Part shown: piece by piece, positions 52,860 to 63,799 of the stretch
Position numbering within the stretch: the stretch's first letter is position 1
Layout of the letters: each line of letters starts with the position of its first letter
The notes under the pieces: generated by a model
The model's database searches: none
Seen by the model: the letters and a program-made list of their open reading frames with translations, nothing else
Told to the model about the DNA's origin: nothing
Origin: Euborellia annulipes
Lineage: Eukaryota > Arthropoda > Insecta > Dermaptera > Anisolabididae
Reading direction: 5' to 3'
NCBI GenBank assembly: GCA_023213315.1
Contig: JAKCPI010001756.1
Span: 1 to 64,000, forward strand
DNA length: 64,000 bases
Made by a program: the position numbers and the translations under genes

Positions 52860-53367
52860 CTTTTTTTTTTTGTATTTATGCTTTAACAAGAGACCTGTTT
52901 ATCTTATATATATTTATATACAATCTACATCTCTTTGAATTCAGTTAATGATACAGAGAGAGGTTAACACAACTCTTCTTTCCAATGTCTAATTAAATAT
53001 TAATTAAATCTTGCAATTATTATTATATAAAAGAGTATTTATAAAATTAATTCACACCACATTATTTAAGTTCTCAAATTATTTAAATAGATATAATTTC
53101 CAAACCATTTAGAACATATTTTGTCATTTAGTCCAATTTAGTTGACATTAAAAATGGATGTTCTTGTTAATTAAAAGGAAATTGCATGCAATAGTTGGTT
53201 GGTTGGTTGACTGGCTGGCTGGTTAGTTATATAGTTAGGAATAACACGGAGAGAGAGAGATTATTCAAAGGAGTCAAGTTCATTTAATTAAACTTTATTT
53301 AATAACGCTAAAGAGAGTTAGAGTGGAGAGGAGATGGCTCTGTCTATACCTGAATTTATATTTTGTT
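52860..53367. other. AT-rich stretch after the exon
   Basis: One end of the TATATTTATATAC(A/G)ATCTACATCTCT family at 52895-52935, and (GGTT)n/(GGCT)n at 53195-53222. Otherwise nothing. Confidence 0.45.
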
Positions 53368-53935
53368 TTTTTACTTTCTCTTACCCTATATCTATATATA
53401 TAAAAATGAAATGGGAAAAATGTATGTATGTAAATATGTATGTATATGTTCTATAGAAATCCACAATTTTCAATGAATCTATTTGAAATTAAGTACACTT
53501 ATAGTACATGGCTCTGGGAGTTACGTAGTAATAATTTGAATCTCTTAAATATTTTGGAAAATTAATTAGAATCAAATTTCTTCAAAATCTACAAGTTGGC
53601 TTAGAAATTAGAGAGCGTCATTTGTGCTCTGTGAAACAGCTTTCTGGTTGTACGATAGCCGCTGTGGGCGGAGATACGCAGCAGTTGAAAAAAGAAGAGA
53701 GCCCGCATATGACTGACCCTTCAAACAGTCATAAATCGACCCTTTTGTGCTGTGCCCAGTCGGTAGCCTCGCCTCGCTTGAATTCAAGATCCTTCCTTAA
53801 CATCTTTGCATTGCAACAAGATATATCCTAAATTGGCAAAAATTCAAAAATCAATTATTTTTTAGATGTATATTCTCATTTTGCCCTAAAAGTGTTTTAA
53901 AGTACACTTTACTGACGTAGAGATTTTTCATATTA
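53368..53935 (+). repeat. R1 fragments split by an insertion
   Basis: R1 5' end at 53368-53400 ('tttttactttctcttaccctatatc') and a later R1 block at 53838-53925 ('aaaattcaaaaatcaattattttttagatg...aaagtacactttactgacg'). Between them are an (ATGT)n stretch and a GC-richer segment (53600-53830) with a 69-codon open frame that has no recognised domain. Confidence 0.6.
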
Positions 53936-54195
53936 ATTTATATATCTACAAAATTCCCAGCATCTCGCTAACTTCCCTTATTCTAGGAAATTGTATTTAT
54001 ATTTGTCTAATTTGCCAAGATTACAACCACTGAGGAGAAAATTCTATCACTGCACTTTGTTAATATTCGCAGTAGTGATATAAATCTCGCTTCTTTAATT
54101 AATTGGAAATAAATATTATTCAGTTTTAATAAAATAAATTAATCATTTTTTTGTTAAGAAATTAAAATAACATTTTTTATTTAATTTTTGTTTGT

Positions 54196-54230
54196 AAGCG
54201 TTGACGTTTCGAGACCTTTCTCAGGACAAT
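54196..54230 (-). ncRNA. Decayed hammerhead-like motif
   Basis: Minus strand: CTGAGAA-AGGTCTC-GAAAC-GTC-AACG. GAAAC-GTC is intact and the core differs from CUGANGA only at G8 (A here). Stem II is short and stem I is not paired. Followed in minus sense by the exon-free AT-rich region. Confidence 0.35.
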
Positions 54231-54304
54231 TCTTGTCCTCGTAGAAATGAAATTTTATTTCAAATGTAAAGTCCCTCATTTCTTATTTAAATAAACCCTC
54301 AGAT

Positions 54305-54462
54305 CACATTTTAGCTACGTGATATGTGATGTGATTTATTTATTGGTATACTTGATATGCGCCATCTTCAGAATATAATTACACTACTTTCAAAGATGAC
54401 ACTAAGAATTTGCACCAATAAATAATTTGAAACATATCACTTAGTGTTTTTATTAATATTTT
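54305..54462. mobile_element. Small TIR element (CACTAGGTGATATG family)
   Basis: Left end 'agctacgtgatatgtgatgtgatttatttattggtata' and right end 'caccaataaataatttgaaacatatcacttagtgttttta' are inverted repeats with a ~70-bp centre. Relative of the units at 32705-33620. Confidence 0.7.
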
Positions 54463-54469
54463 CAACTAG

Positions 54470-56440
54470 AATATTTTTTTAAACTTTTCCATTCGAATTT
54501 ACTTTTTATTAATATTTCGTATTAATTATAGTTGTGGTATTGTTTGTTGAATCAATTAGATTTAGACCTCAAAGCCCACCAACGATTTAGGAAACAAAAA
54601 AAAAAAAAAACCCATAAAAATCCGTTAAGTACTTTCAGAGATCATGTGCGAATTAGAAATTCAAATAATTAAATCTCACAAATTTTATAAAATATATTTT
54701 TATTTTTATCCTTTAATTTGTGCTAATTAAAACTTTACAAATTAAATTAACAATTTATAACAATGAGTAAAAAAAATGACAACAATTAAAGTATTTTATT
54801 TTTCTTAATTAATTAACAATAAACTTTAATAATAATAAAAAAAAAATCTTGTTTAATTAATTATTGCAAAATAAAATGAATAAATCATTTCATGTGGAGG
54901 CAATTAAAAAAGATGATGCTCAAAGGCCACCAACGATTTGTAATATAAAACCCAACCCAAAAAAAGAGGGGGGGGGGGAGGGAAATGATTTATTCCCATT
55001 AATTTTGATCTAGTTGCTGGCATATATCATTCCTCCTTTCTAATAAATTTTATTTATTTTATATTAATAATTTATGAGTAGGCCTAATTATTTGTTCGGT
55101 CAGGCGAATGAAGATATCTTTGAATAAAATTAACGAAAAATAAAAAAAATAATAATTTTGTTTTAAATAAATGCGAATCTTAAAGGCAATTAGATAAAAA
55201 TTAATTTTATTTCATTTATTATTAGTATCCAATAATAATTAGAATTTATTATTATTAAATTTTTTAATTGTTATAAAAATATATCTATCAACAATAGGCA
55301 ATTAATTATTTAAAAGTTTTATTCATTTTTTTTTTAATTTTAATTAAAACAAAAATTAAAATTAAATAAATTTAATGATTATTTTAATTAATACATAAAC
55401 TTTGAAACTAATCGACGGATTTTTATGGGTGTTTTTTTTTTACATATTATTTAAATCTAATTAATTAATTCAATAAAATTTATATATAATTTACTTTGAG
55501 TAGGCCTACCGTATATTTTTTTATTATTTTTGTAATAAATTTAAATGGAAAAGATTTGAAAAATATTTAATTCTTTTGTGAACTCTGAAACTACCTGACG
55601 GATTTTATTTTATTTTTTGGTTGACTTTCAATTATACAAAATTAATTTCTTTTGCTTCGTGATTCGAGTTATTTTGATTGAGGGATTTTTTTTTTTTAGT
55701 CCCTTCAAAAGAGTTTCTATTTTTAGAAACCAAATCATCATTAATTGAAGGAGGGTCAAAGAGATTTTATCCCAGAGAAGGATTTATTCTTAGCCCTTAT
55801 TTATTTTATATCTCAATTGAGGGGGTGGGATGGGGGGGGCGGGGATTAACTCTTCTCCCTCTCTTTTTCTTCTTCTGCTCAGTCAAGTAAAAATCCTGTT
55901 TGTTGAATTAAAATTTGTCCACAAAAAAAAAAAACAACATATTTATAGAACTTGCCCGAATTTAATGAGTGATGTAGAATTTGACAAGATCCGAAAGTTT
56001 TTAAATCATTTTTATTAACAAATTTTGTTAATTTTCGATATTATTTTCGGTATTAAAATTCAAGTGCAGAATTTAACTCTTTATAATATAACTTTAATTA
56101 ACTTTTAGTTTAGTTCTCAATGCCCAGAAGAGAATTTTTAGATGCATAACTAGCACTGCACCAAGATAAAGCTGTAGGAATGCTTTTAGGAGTGCCCACG
56201 ATTCCTGCTCTGTACATTTTGGAGATATGTACAAAGACATATGAGAAGAAAAGTTTCATTGACTCGAGAAAGAATATCCACCAGCAGAATACATGACATA
56301 GGGAAGATTGCAGATGTCCGAGATCTAGGTTGAAGGTGGGCGAAAAATCGTCTAGTTCAATAGGATGATCTCCCAAGTGAAATTAAATCATCCTCATCAT
56401 TTTCAAAAAAAGACTTAAAACCCACCTCTTGAAACAACGC
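54470..56440. other. AT-rich stretch, no convincing gene
   Basis: A decayed arm of the AAATCTCACAATTATT family ('cccataaaaatccgttaagtactttcagagatc', 54610-54690), a G-run at 54968-54976, and further 'actacctgacggatttta' phrases (55590). A moderately complex segment at 56100-56350 ('ctagcactgcaccaagataaagctgtaggaatgc') with an 88-codon minus-strand frame has no recognised domain and ends in MITE sequence. Confidence 0.4.
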
Positions 56441-56530
56441 CTGTATGAAAAAAAATTTAGTTTCCGCAGAAAAATTTTCAGTTCGCCCGCCCCCCCCCCC
56501 CCGAAAAAAATTTCTATATACGCCTCTGCA
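56441..56530. mobile_element. Right part of a hAT-like MITE (22814 family)
   Basis: 'aaaaatttagtttccgcagaaaaattttcagttcgcccgcc' then a C-tract and 'gaaaaaaatttctatatacgcctctgcag' match the right half of the element at 22814-22983. The left end was not found. Confidence 0.6.
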
Positions 56531-56962
56531 GTAGGGTACATTTGAATTCAAGATGTCAAATTTACTAGTATGGGAAATTATTCATATTTTGTTATCATGG
56601 CATTCATTTCTCCTATGGATTACAAGAGTAAAGTGGTCTTCAGAAGATTTCAATAGCAAAATGAGAATATACATTTTAAAGAGCATCTAAAAAATAGTTG
56701 ATTTATGAATTTTTAACGAAATCGTTGGAGCAAATTTGAGAAAATCCAAAAAACTGAAAAAGTGCATCAGTAAAGTACTAGTACACTTTGGCCGATTTTG
56801 TTTAAAAGCTTCGTGGAACGTGTCAGGGGTGTAACTAACTTAAATAAAAAATTTCAATCCGGTAGCTCAATTCCTTCATTCTAAAAATCGTTACAAACAC
56901 ACACTCACAGACCATGTTGTAAAAGCCACTTGTTTTATATATAGAGGTAAGATAAAGTAAAA
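56531..56962 (-). repeat. R1 copy, antisense
   Basis: 'agggtacatttgaattcaagatgtcaaatttactagtatggg' to 'aagccacttgttttatatatagaggtaagataaagtaaaa'. The middle is intact including 'gtaaagtactagtacactttggcc'. The 3' palindrome is missing because a MITE end abuts. Confidence 0.85.
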
Positions 56963-57185
56963 ATAATTACAAAAAAATATAAAATTATACACTATAAACA
57001 AAAGAAATTGTTTTTTCTGCAAATATTTAAAAATTAATGCAAAATTTAGTTTTTTTGTAATTTACAAAAAATACAAAAATTAAAATCATTTTTTTTATAC
57101 ACACACACCACACACATAAATATTTATTATTATTATTTTTTAATTTACACGTATTTTTTTCTGTTGTATAATTAAATATAAAATA

Positions 57186-57605
57186 ACATTGTGTGATTTT
57201 ATGAAACCACGATGCAAGTGAAACTTTTTTTCGGATCGTAGGCGTTTAACTGAAAATTTTCGGAAAATTATTCAATTAAGGGTATTAAAATCGCGTTTTT
57301 AATCTTAACTTATTAATTGGAAAATGGGAAATCAATAGTCGCATGTTAAAGACTGAGAACAATATTGATAGAATTTGATTCATTTTAAATTATTTGAAAA
57401 ATTATATTTTATCAATTTAAAAATTGAATTATTAATCTCTCAATTATTTTTTTATAATTCGTCATATATATTAAATTTCAACTTTCTTATTTTTGTCGTC
57501 ACGAATTGTGACGTCATGACTTGTAGCGGTTTGACGTCACGGCCTGTAACGCGACATGCTGATAGAAGAGCCAAAAAATTTGAGAGGATAAAATAAAAGT
57601 TTCAC
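57186..57605 (+). repeat. ~420-bp dispersed repeat, copy 3
   Basis: 'cattgtgtgattttatgaaaccacgatgcaagtgaaact' to 'agccaaaaaatttgagaggataaaataaaagtttcact'. It matches copies at 27640 and 28265, including the CRE-like 'tgtgacgtcatgacttgtagcggtttgacgtcacggcctgtaacg'. The open frame at 57375-57596 is a shadow of the repeat. Confidence 0.88.
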
Positions 57606-58312
57606 TTTAATAAATTTTAATTAAACTATATTATTTCATCTGATGACTTTAAATATATTTATTCCCACAAAGGGAGAATTTAACACTCACAATTAATAAA
57701 TAAATCAAAAAAAAAAAATAAAAGAGACAGATAATTTAACACCTTTTTGTTAAGCTATACATACACTCACAACGTTATTTTAATTTAATTAAAATAGCGA
57801 GTTACAGAGGGATTTAATTGAAAAGCTCATATGTAATCAAATTTAATGCTTTCCAAAAAAAAAAAAAAATTTAAATATTCTAATTCGTTATAAAAGCCTT
57901 TAAACGTCGCAATCAGTGTAAAATTACCACGTACTATCTATGCAAAACAAAAAAGAAAATTGCGTTTTGCTGCCTGTTGACGTCATCTCTCGCATGGCTG
58001 AAATGTTTCCACTTTTCATTAAAGGGAAAGATAATTAATAGAATTAACAATACATTTGTTGATATTCATATTATTTTTAAAATTTTTAATTTTAGAGGTT
58101 ATTATGGTATATCGTTTTAATTACGATTTTTTTATTTAATGTGTTCTTTAAAAAATTCGTTGCCATTGTTGCATATTTTTTTTATGTCGTGTGTCAGAGT
58201 TCAAGGTTCTATTTTCTATTTATTTAATTTCCTCAATTGAGAAATAATTTGATTGAAAATCTCAATATCAATAAGATAATTAATTTCTTATATTATTAAT
58301 ACAAAATGATTT
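57606..58312. other. AT-rich stretch, no genes
   Basis: 'acgtcatctctcgcatggc' at 57980 and 'gacgtc'-type sites, otherwise A/T runs. Nothing recognisable. Confidence 0.4.
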
Positions 58313-58319
58313 ATTTTAA

Positions 58320-58685
58320 CAGTGGCGTACCGAGGGGGGGGGGGCGGGGGGGGGGCGGTCCGCCCCGGGCCCCGAGCCGGCATAGGCCCCCATGTATTTA
58401 TAAAAAAAAAAAATTTAATGAAAATTTCCCTTTCAGAGGCCCCGGGGCCCTCAGGGCTCAAGTAAAAAAGGGAAAATTTAGATGAAAAAATGAAAATTTC
58501 TCTTTAAGAGGCCCCGGGGCCCCCAGGGCTCAAGTAAAAATGGGAAAATTTAGATAAAAAAATGAAAATTTAATAAAAATTTCCCTTTGAGAAGCCCCGG
58601 GTCCCTTGGAGTTTAGGAATATAAGGTATTTTAAAAATAGTTTTGTGTATGGAGGAGAGGGATATTTAAAGATGAGCACCCCCCC

Positions 58686-58716
<31 letters not shown>

Positions 58717-58777
58717 CAATATAAGGCCTCCTCTTCTAGTGCCGCCCCAGGCCCCCAACTGCCTCGGTACGCCTCTG
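58320..58777. mobile_element. hAT-like nonautonomous element (CAGTGGCGTACCGAGG termini)
   Basis: TIRs CAGTGGCGTACCGAGG and CCTCGGTACGCCTCTG with one mismatch, flanked by ATTTTAA at 58313-58319 and 58778-58784 (7 bp identical). G- and C-rich runs lie next to the ends. Inside are about three tandem units of 'aggccccggggcccycagggctcaagtaaaaawgggaaaatttagat' (58390-58600) and a long A-run (58686-58714). The architecture is the same as 50318-51016: hAT-like ends, a G/C tract near the end, and internal tandem units. Confidence 0.88.
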
Positions 58778-58849
58778 ATTTTAAATTGAATTAATAATTT
58801 CATCCGATATTTAAATTTTATATATTATCAAATAATTTTCAATATTTTC

Positions 58850-59480
58850 AAGGGGAATTTCCACTTGAAATTATTTCGATTTCTGATTGGTCAAAAGGGT
58901 TGCCAATCAAATTTGATATACACACACACAGACAGAGACACACAGAGAAGTAGAGAGAAGAAAGCAAGTCGAGCAGACCAAGAGAGACCAGGAGAGACCG
59001 CGGATGACATCGATCATGGCGGCTGTTTTATATAAAACTTCCGGCCGTACAGTCTCTCTTATCCAACACGTCCAATTATTATTATGTCCAGTCTTTATTT
59101 TATCAAGAAAATTCACTCGTAATTATTAATTGAGTCCATGCGAAGAGAGAAGAAGTTTTATAATTTTTAACGCCATCATTTCCGGCCAACTGGCGACAAC
59201 AATTTCTTTACAACACTTTGCACTTGGCTTCATCCGTTGCCGAAACTCCTCTCGATGAAGGCAGCCAAGGCGACCGAAATGTACTTGGGCAAGTCCGTCA
59301 CCGAAACGCTATCCAAACTATCTCCATCAACGATAGCTTGGTCCTCGTGCTGCATCAGCCATCACGCATGCGCAGCTACAACACTCTCTTCAACCAGATA
59401 AGTCCTGATCAACAAAAGCAAATTGTGTGTGTGTCCCTTGATTTCCATTTAATTAATAAATTCTTATTAAATCTAATTCA
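58850..59480. other. GC-richer promoter-like segment of unknown origin
   Basis: CCAAT-like 'gattggtcaa' at 58886, (CA)n at 58918-58928, a purine-rich tract, then TTTTATATAAAAC (TATA-like) at 59026-59038 and a GC-richer stretch to 59410. The plus-strand frame 59218-59484 (88 codons) has no known domain. A weak hammerhead-like string GATGAAGGCAGCCAAGGCGACCGAAATG lies at 59254-59281. It could be a solo LTR or retroelement end; no direct repeats were found to prove it. Confidence 0.35.
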
Positions 59481-59800
59481 TTGATGTTGAAAAGATCAAT
59501 TCTCTTTTAAAATTTTAATAATAAAAAATATTGTTTTAATCTTGAGCAAATATGAACCTTGGAGCCTGAGCCAGTCGACAGATTACTCAATACCCTTTTT
59601 TTATTGTGACCCCCAAAGTCATTGTTGCGAAGCCAATGACCAATCAACAATCAAATTTTATATTAAATTTTCCAATAAATCAATCATTCACCCAAATAAA
59701 TTTTTCTTTTTATTTTTCCCTAATCAGCAATTAATTTTTAAGAATAATAATATTTTTAAAATGTTTATTTTAACCCCCATAAGGGTGAAATAACATAATA

Positions 59801-60059
59801 AGGTTATTATATATATTTATATACGATCCACATTCCTTAGTTTACTAGTCTAAAATAAAATGCCTGAAATTAAACGAAATAATAATAAATAGATATTTGC
59901 TATTCTTTTTCTTCTTTTTTTTACTAATTAAATTTTAATATAGTTATAAATTCCATATCTTGAAAAACAGATTTCCCCCTGCCCCGCTCAATGGAAAATC
60001 ATCACAGGGAGGTGCAAGGGACTCTAAAACTAAGAGATGTAGATCGTATATAATAACCT
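59801..60059. mobile_element. MITE (AGGTTATTATATACGATCTACATCTCTTAGTTTTAGA ends)
   Basis: Left 'aggttattatatatatttatatacgatccacattccttagttt' and right 'aaaactaagagatgtagatcgtatataataacct' are inverted. Left-type ends of the same family occur alone at 12540, 12855, 19692, 20106 and 52895. About 260 bp, no coding frame. Confidence 0.85.
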
Positions 60060-60194
60060 CTAAATTAAAATTAAAAAAATAAAAGACGAATCTAAATAAA
60101 AATCGTTATTTAACGAATTGTTAATTCTATTATTTATTTTCTCACTCCCCTACTATCCTTTTAATGAATGGACCCTCCCCCTCCGCCGTTTTGA

Positions 60195-60512
60195 TGGCCA
60201 TGTATCTATATATTAATATATATACGATCTACATCCCTTTGATTTGAGACAGAGAGAGGTTAGCTTATCATTTCTTTTTTTAAAATCTAATTAATTAAAG
60301 AAAATAAAATAATAATTAAATCTCACAATAAATAAAAAAAGAATAATTTAATTCTAGTAAATTAATTAATATACCAACAACCTTTTTAAAATATTATAAA
60401 TTCGGCAAATTGATTTTCTCCCGACTCCTCTCTGGAAAATCATCACCGAACTGGCAAAGGATCCTAAAAATAAGAGATGTATTATAGATTGTATATAATA
60501 ACCTTTAAATAA
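60195..60512. mobile_element. Second, diverged copy of the same MITE
   Basis: 'tatctatatattaatatatatacgatctacatccctttg' to 'aataagagatgtattatagattgtatataataacct', and shared interior 'cccctccgcc' / 'gacagagagaggttagcttatcatttc'. The interior phrase is repeated once more at 60982-61010. Confidence 0.75.
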
Positions 60513-61545
60513 AAAAAAAATAAATAAATAAACGACTAATTTAAATTAAAGTCGTAATTATTGTTAATTCCAAGGTCTTTAAATACACAGATTGGCCAGA
60601 AACTAGTAAACAAACAATTTTCAGGTCACAGTTTTTGATTGATCCACGTCATGAAGCTCCTCCTTGCTTATATTTTTCTATTTGGCAGCTTTGTTGACTG
60701 CCTATAACCTAGTTCACATTCATTTTGTTTTACTTGCAAATTGTATAGTTTCGGACTAAACTAATTTAGACCCTGGTATTATACTGCTTTATTAATAATA
60801 TGCTGTGTATAAATTTTTATAAATTGTTTGTTTAGAACGATTTTTTACAAAGGGAGGAGCTCCATGACGTCACTCTTGAAATGGAAAAAATGTAAACAAA
60901 CCGAGTTTGACCCCCCCCTGGTTAATTCTATTATTTATTTTCTCCCTCTCCTACTAACCTTTTAATTAATGAACCCTCCCCTCGAAGAGGTTAGCTTATC
61001 ATTTCTTTTTAAAATCTAATTAATTAAAAATTAAAATAATAATTAATTCTCACAATAAATAAAAATATAAATCTAATAGACTAATTAATATGCCAACTGC
61101 CAATACCAAATTAAATCCAATAGAACAACATGATGCTTTATTTATGTTCTAATACCATATCGGTGGGGATGGAATTTATTTTTTGAATTTCCTACACAAC
61201 AAATCATGTCTCTCTCTATAAGAAACGTTACTTTAAGGATTATTTTTTTTTCTTGTCTGTTGTTGTGGAACATCGTTTCTTCCTGCCGACTTCTCTTCTT
61301 CTTCTCTCTCTTCATTGACAATATGTCGTTAAGAATAAATACGGAGAATACACGACAAAGGGGAAAAAAAGAACATTTTTATTAAAAACACTCTCTTGAC
61401 GTTTTTCAAAAAAAAAAAGTCCAACACTAATCATATGATCAGAATAAAAATATATTTATAAAAAGATTGGGATAACAAACAAAATATTTTTGTACTATAA
61501 AACGTGGAAAATCTTTTGATCTTTTTAGCTCAATTCTATTCAGAT
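60513..61545. other. AT-rich stretch with a partial MITE interior
   Basis: 'ggttaattctattatttattttctccctctcctactaacct' (60922) repeats the interior of the preceding MITEs ('gttaattctattatttattttctcactcccc', 60120). A possibly unique patch lies at 60575-60890. No gene. Confidence 0.45.
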
Positions 61546-61547
61546 GT

Positions 61548-62325
61548 ATTTTTACTTTCTTTTACCTATGAATATACAAATAATACACTGTAAAAAATAT
61601 GAATTTTCAATGGTTTTCATATATTTTTGTGCTTGAATTTTAATATACTCACAATTGTCAGTCTGAGAAATCAAATTTATAAACTAGTTTATTAAATTAA
61701 AAAAAAAAAATATGAATTAAATATTTATTAATTCATATATATTCTTTTTATATATATTAATTATATATATTCACATATACCCGAAAAAAATAAGAGTGTG
61801 CCACCGGGAGTTGAACCACGGATCCTCCAATTTGTACTCGGAATGCCCTTACCATTAGATCAAGGCACGACATTTGGGTATATGAACTCAGTTGGAAAGC
61901 AAATTGGTACAAATTGGAGGATCCGTGGTTCAACTCCCGGCGGCACACTCTTATTTTTTCGGTTATATGAATTAATAAATATTTAATTATATAAATTTCG
62001 CGGCTCACATACGCGATATATATAATATCTTAAATATTATATATAATTTCTTATTTAATAATATGTATATTCTCATTTTGTCATTGAAATCATCTGAAGA
62101 CCACTTTAATCTTGTATTTCCTAGAAGAAATGGTTGCCTTGGTAAATATTTTCCCATACTTATAAATTTTACATCTTAAATTTTAATATACGTATCAATG
62201 GAAATTAAATATATCTCGACACAAAAAAAAAATCTGGTGTGACAAGCACAGAACACAAATTTCGATTACCGAAGGTAAGAGAAAGTTATGTGCTATGCGA
62301 CCAGTCACACCAGAATTTTTTTCCT
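61548..62325 (+). repeat. R1 copy split by an insertion
   Basis: 5' end 61548-61580 ('tttttactttcttttacctatgaatat'). R1 resumes at about 62064 ('tgtatattctcattttgtcattgaaatcatctgaagaccac') and ends with a good 3' palindrome (62233-62317). About 480 bp are inserted between, including the tRNA-like inverted pair. Confidence 0.8.
61770..61975. mobile_element. Inverted pair of tRNA-like (SINE) heads
   Basis: The minus-strand copy (61793-61875) reads GTGCCTTGATCTAATGGTAAGG (A-box region) ... GTGGTTCAACTCC (B box) ... GGTGGCAC, so it keeps even the acceptor-like GTGCC/GGCAC pairing of a tRNA. The plus-strand copy (61897-61965) repeats '..gtacaaattggaggatccgtggttcaactcccggcggcacactc'. The flanks 'catatacccgaaaaaaataag' and 'cttattttttcggttatatg' are also inverted. 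Arms ~75 bp with one mismatch in the B-box region. Confidence 0.85.
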
Positions 62326-63240
62326 AAGAGAGATCAGAGATGAAGCTCAGATTGGGTAAAGACAGACAGACGGACACTCCGCCATTATCTATATATAATA
62401 ATAGCGGAGTGTCTGTCTGTCTGTCTGTTACGCACTGTTTGACTGACTTCCCGTTGAAATTTTGCAATCTTATAGAGGACGTTATGGAGAGCCGGATCCC
62501 GTAATTCCTATAACTTTTTGAGTTATTAATTTCTAAAGTTACGATTTCTCCCATAGGAAATGTATAGAGAAATATTTATGTATTCTTTGCATTTGTGTAT
62601 TCTATGAATGTAAACTTCGAACAGGCACTCGAATAGTAGTAATTATAATTTTCTTTTTATAATGAAAAAAAGGCGAGGGTCCGCCGCAGGTGGGCTCAAG
62701 CCAGAGTCGAAGAGGTGTCCGGGGGAGGGGGAGGGGGAGGGGGAGGGGGGTTGTCGCTGCAATAAATTTTCATTTGTATACGAGAAAGTAAAGTTTTTTT
62801 TTTCCTTCTTATTTCAAGAAGAAGAAGAACAACTCCCAAAGGATTTTTTCTCTTTATCAGTGGTGACAACTTAATTTCAGTAAGAAAAAAAAAAGAAAGA
62901 GAGAGAGAGAAATCCCTAAAGAAACTGATTTAATAGGTTTTTATTACTTAAGGCTTTTGTATATCAAAAAAAAAAAGGAGAGAACGTCAATGTCATTTAC
63001 TAAATAGAATAGGAGTGAAATTTCAATCACTATTATAATATACCCCTCCTTAATGATTATCTAGCCCCATCATTTCCCTAGATAAAAGAAAAAACTGCAT
63101 TTAATGGGCTTCAAGAGGTCACATGGAATCTTTGGTACACAAATACTAAGGCATTTTAAATTTTATGCAGTTTGTTTTTTAATGAATTAAATTCGTGGGC
63201 ATTTGACTTAATAGAAAGCTTTTTTTAAATTTTTATTAGT
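62326..63240. other. Mixed stretch with a short palindrome
   Basis: At 62363-62427, 'agacagacagacggacactccgccattat' faces 'ataatagcggagtgtctgtctgtctgtct', a hairpin of ~28-bp arms. At 62717-62745 lies (GGGGGA)n. The remainder is AT-rich with GA-runs. The small open frame at 62662-62874 is low-complexity. Confidence 0.45.
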
Positions 63241-63345
63241 CCCCGAGCTTGGTGTAGTAGGTAGCGTGCCTACCTCCTATACCAAACGTCGCGGGTTCGG
63301 ACTCCAGGCAGTCCGATGATTTTATTTAAGCTTGGGATCTATAAA
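63241..63345 (+). mobile_element. tRNA-derived SINE
   Basis: GAGCTTGGTGTAGTAGGTAGC (A-box region), GCGGGTTCGGACTCC (B box), then 'aggcagtccgatgattttatttaagc'. Same family as the antisense copy at 6730-6830 and better preserved. No TSD identified. Confidence 0.8.
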
Positions 63346-63799
63346 CGGGGGTGTGTGCTTTTTATTAATTTTTTATTACGTACGTGCAACTCAGCTTAGC
63401 CTGTACCTGAAATTGTTAATAAGAAGGTGTTGGAAATAAAAGAAATAAGAATTTTGTTAATTATTATAATTTTAATGAGTTATCTACTTCGCCTTAATTA
63501 GTTTGATTATTGATTAATTAAATGAGCAATGAGTGATTTGAATTTAATTTATACAACGAATTTTTTATTAATTATTAAATATACTTTTGCTATATTTATT
63601 TAGCATTTGCTGTATTCTGAGATTTCAAATAAAACTTATATCTAGGCTTATACTAGGGAAAGTTAATTACTATTCTTTTTATTAATTTATTTTAAGAGTT
63701 TGTATATCGTCACGTGAGATTGATTAATAATTTACGTGAGTTCGATATATGATCATATATTATTTTGAATCTTTGTAATTTTATTTAAGCGCTTTATTT
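63346..63799. other. AT-rich stretch, no genes
   Basis: Nothing recognisable; no block from elsewhere in the window. Confidence 0.35.

Noticed and set aside
53622..53831. 69-codon frame in a GC-richer patch
   Set aside because: No domain, no splice signals at its edges, and it lies between two fragments of an R1 copy. It is kept only as part of the insertion.
54960..54980. G-tract as regulatory element
   Set aside because: G- and C-tracts are frequent here and mostly associated with MITE ends, with no independent evidence of regulation.
63241..63312. Possible tRNA gene
   Set aside because: The same head plus body occurs antisense at 6730-6830, so it is a SINE family, not a single tRNA gene.
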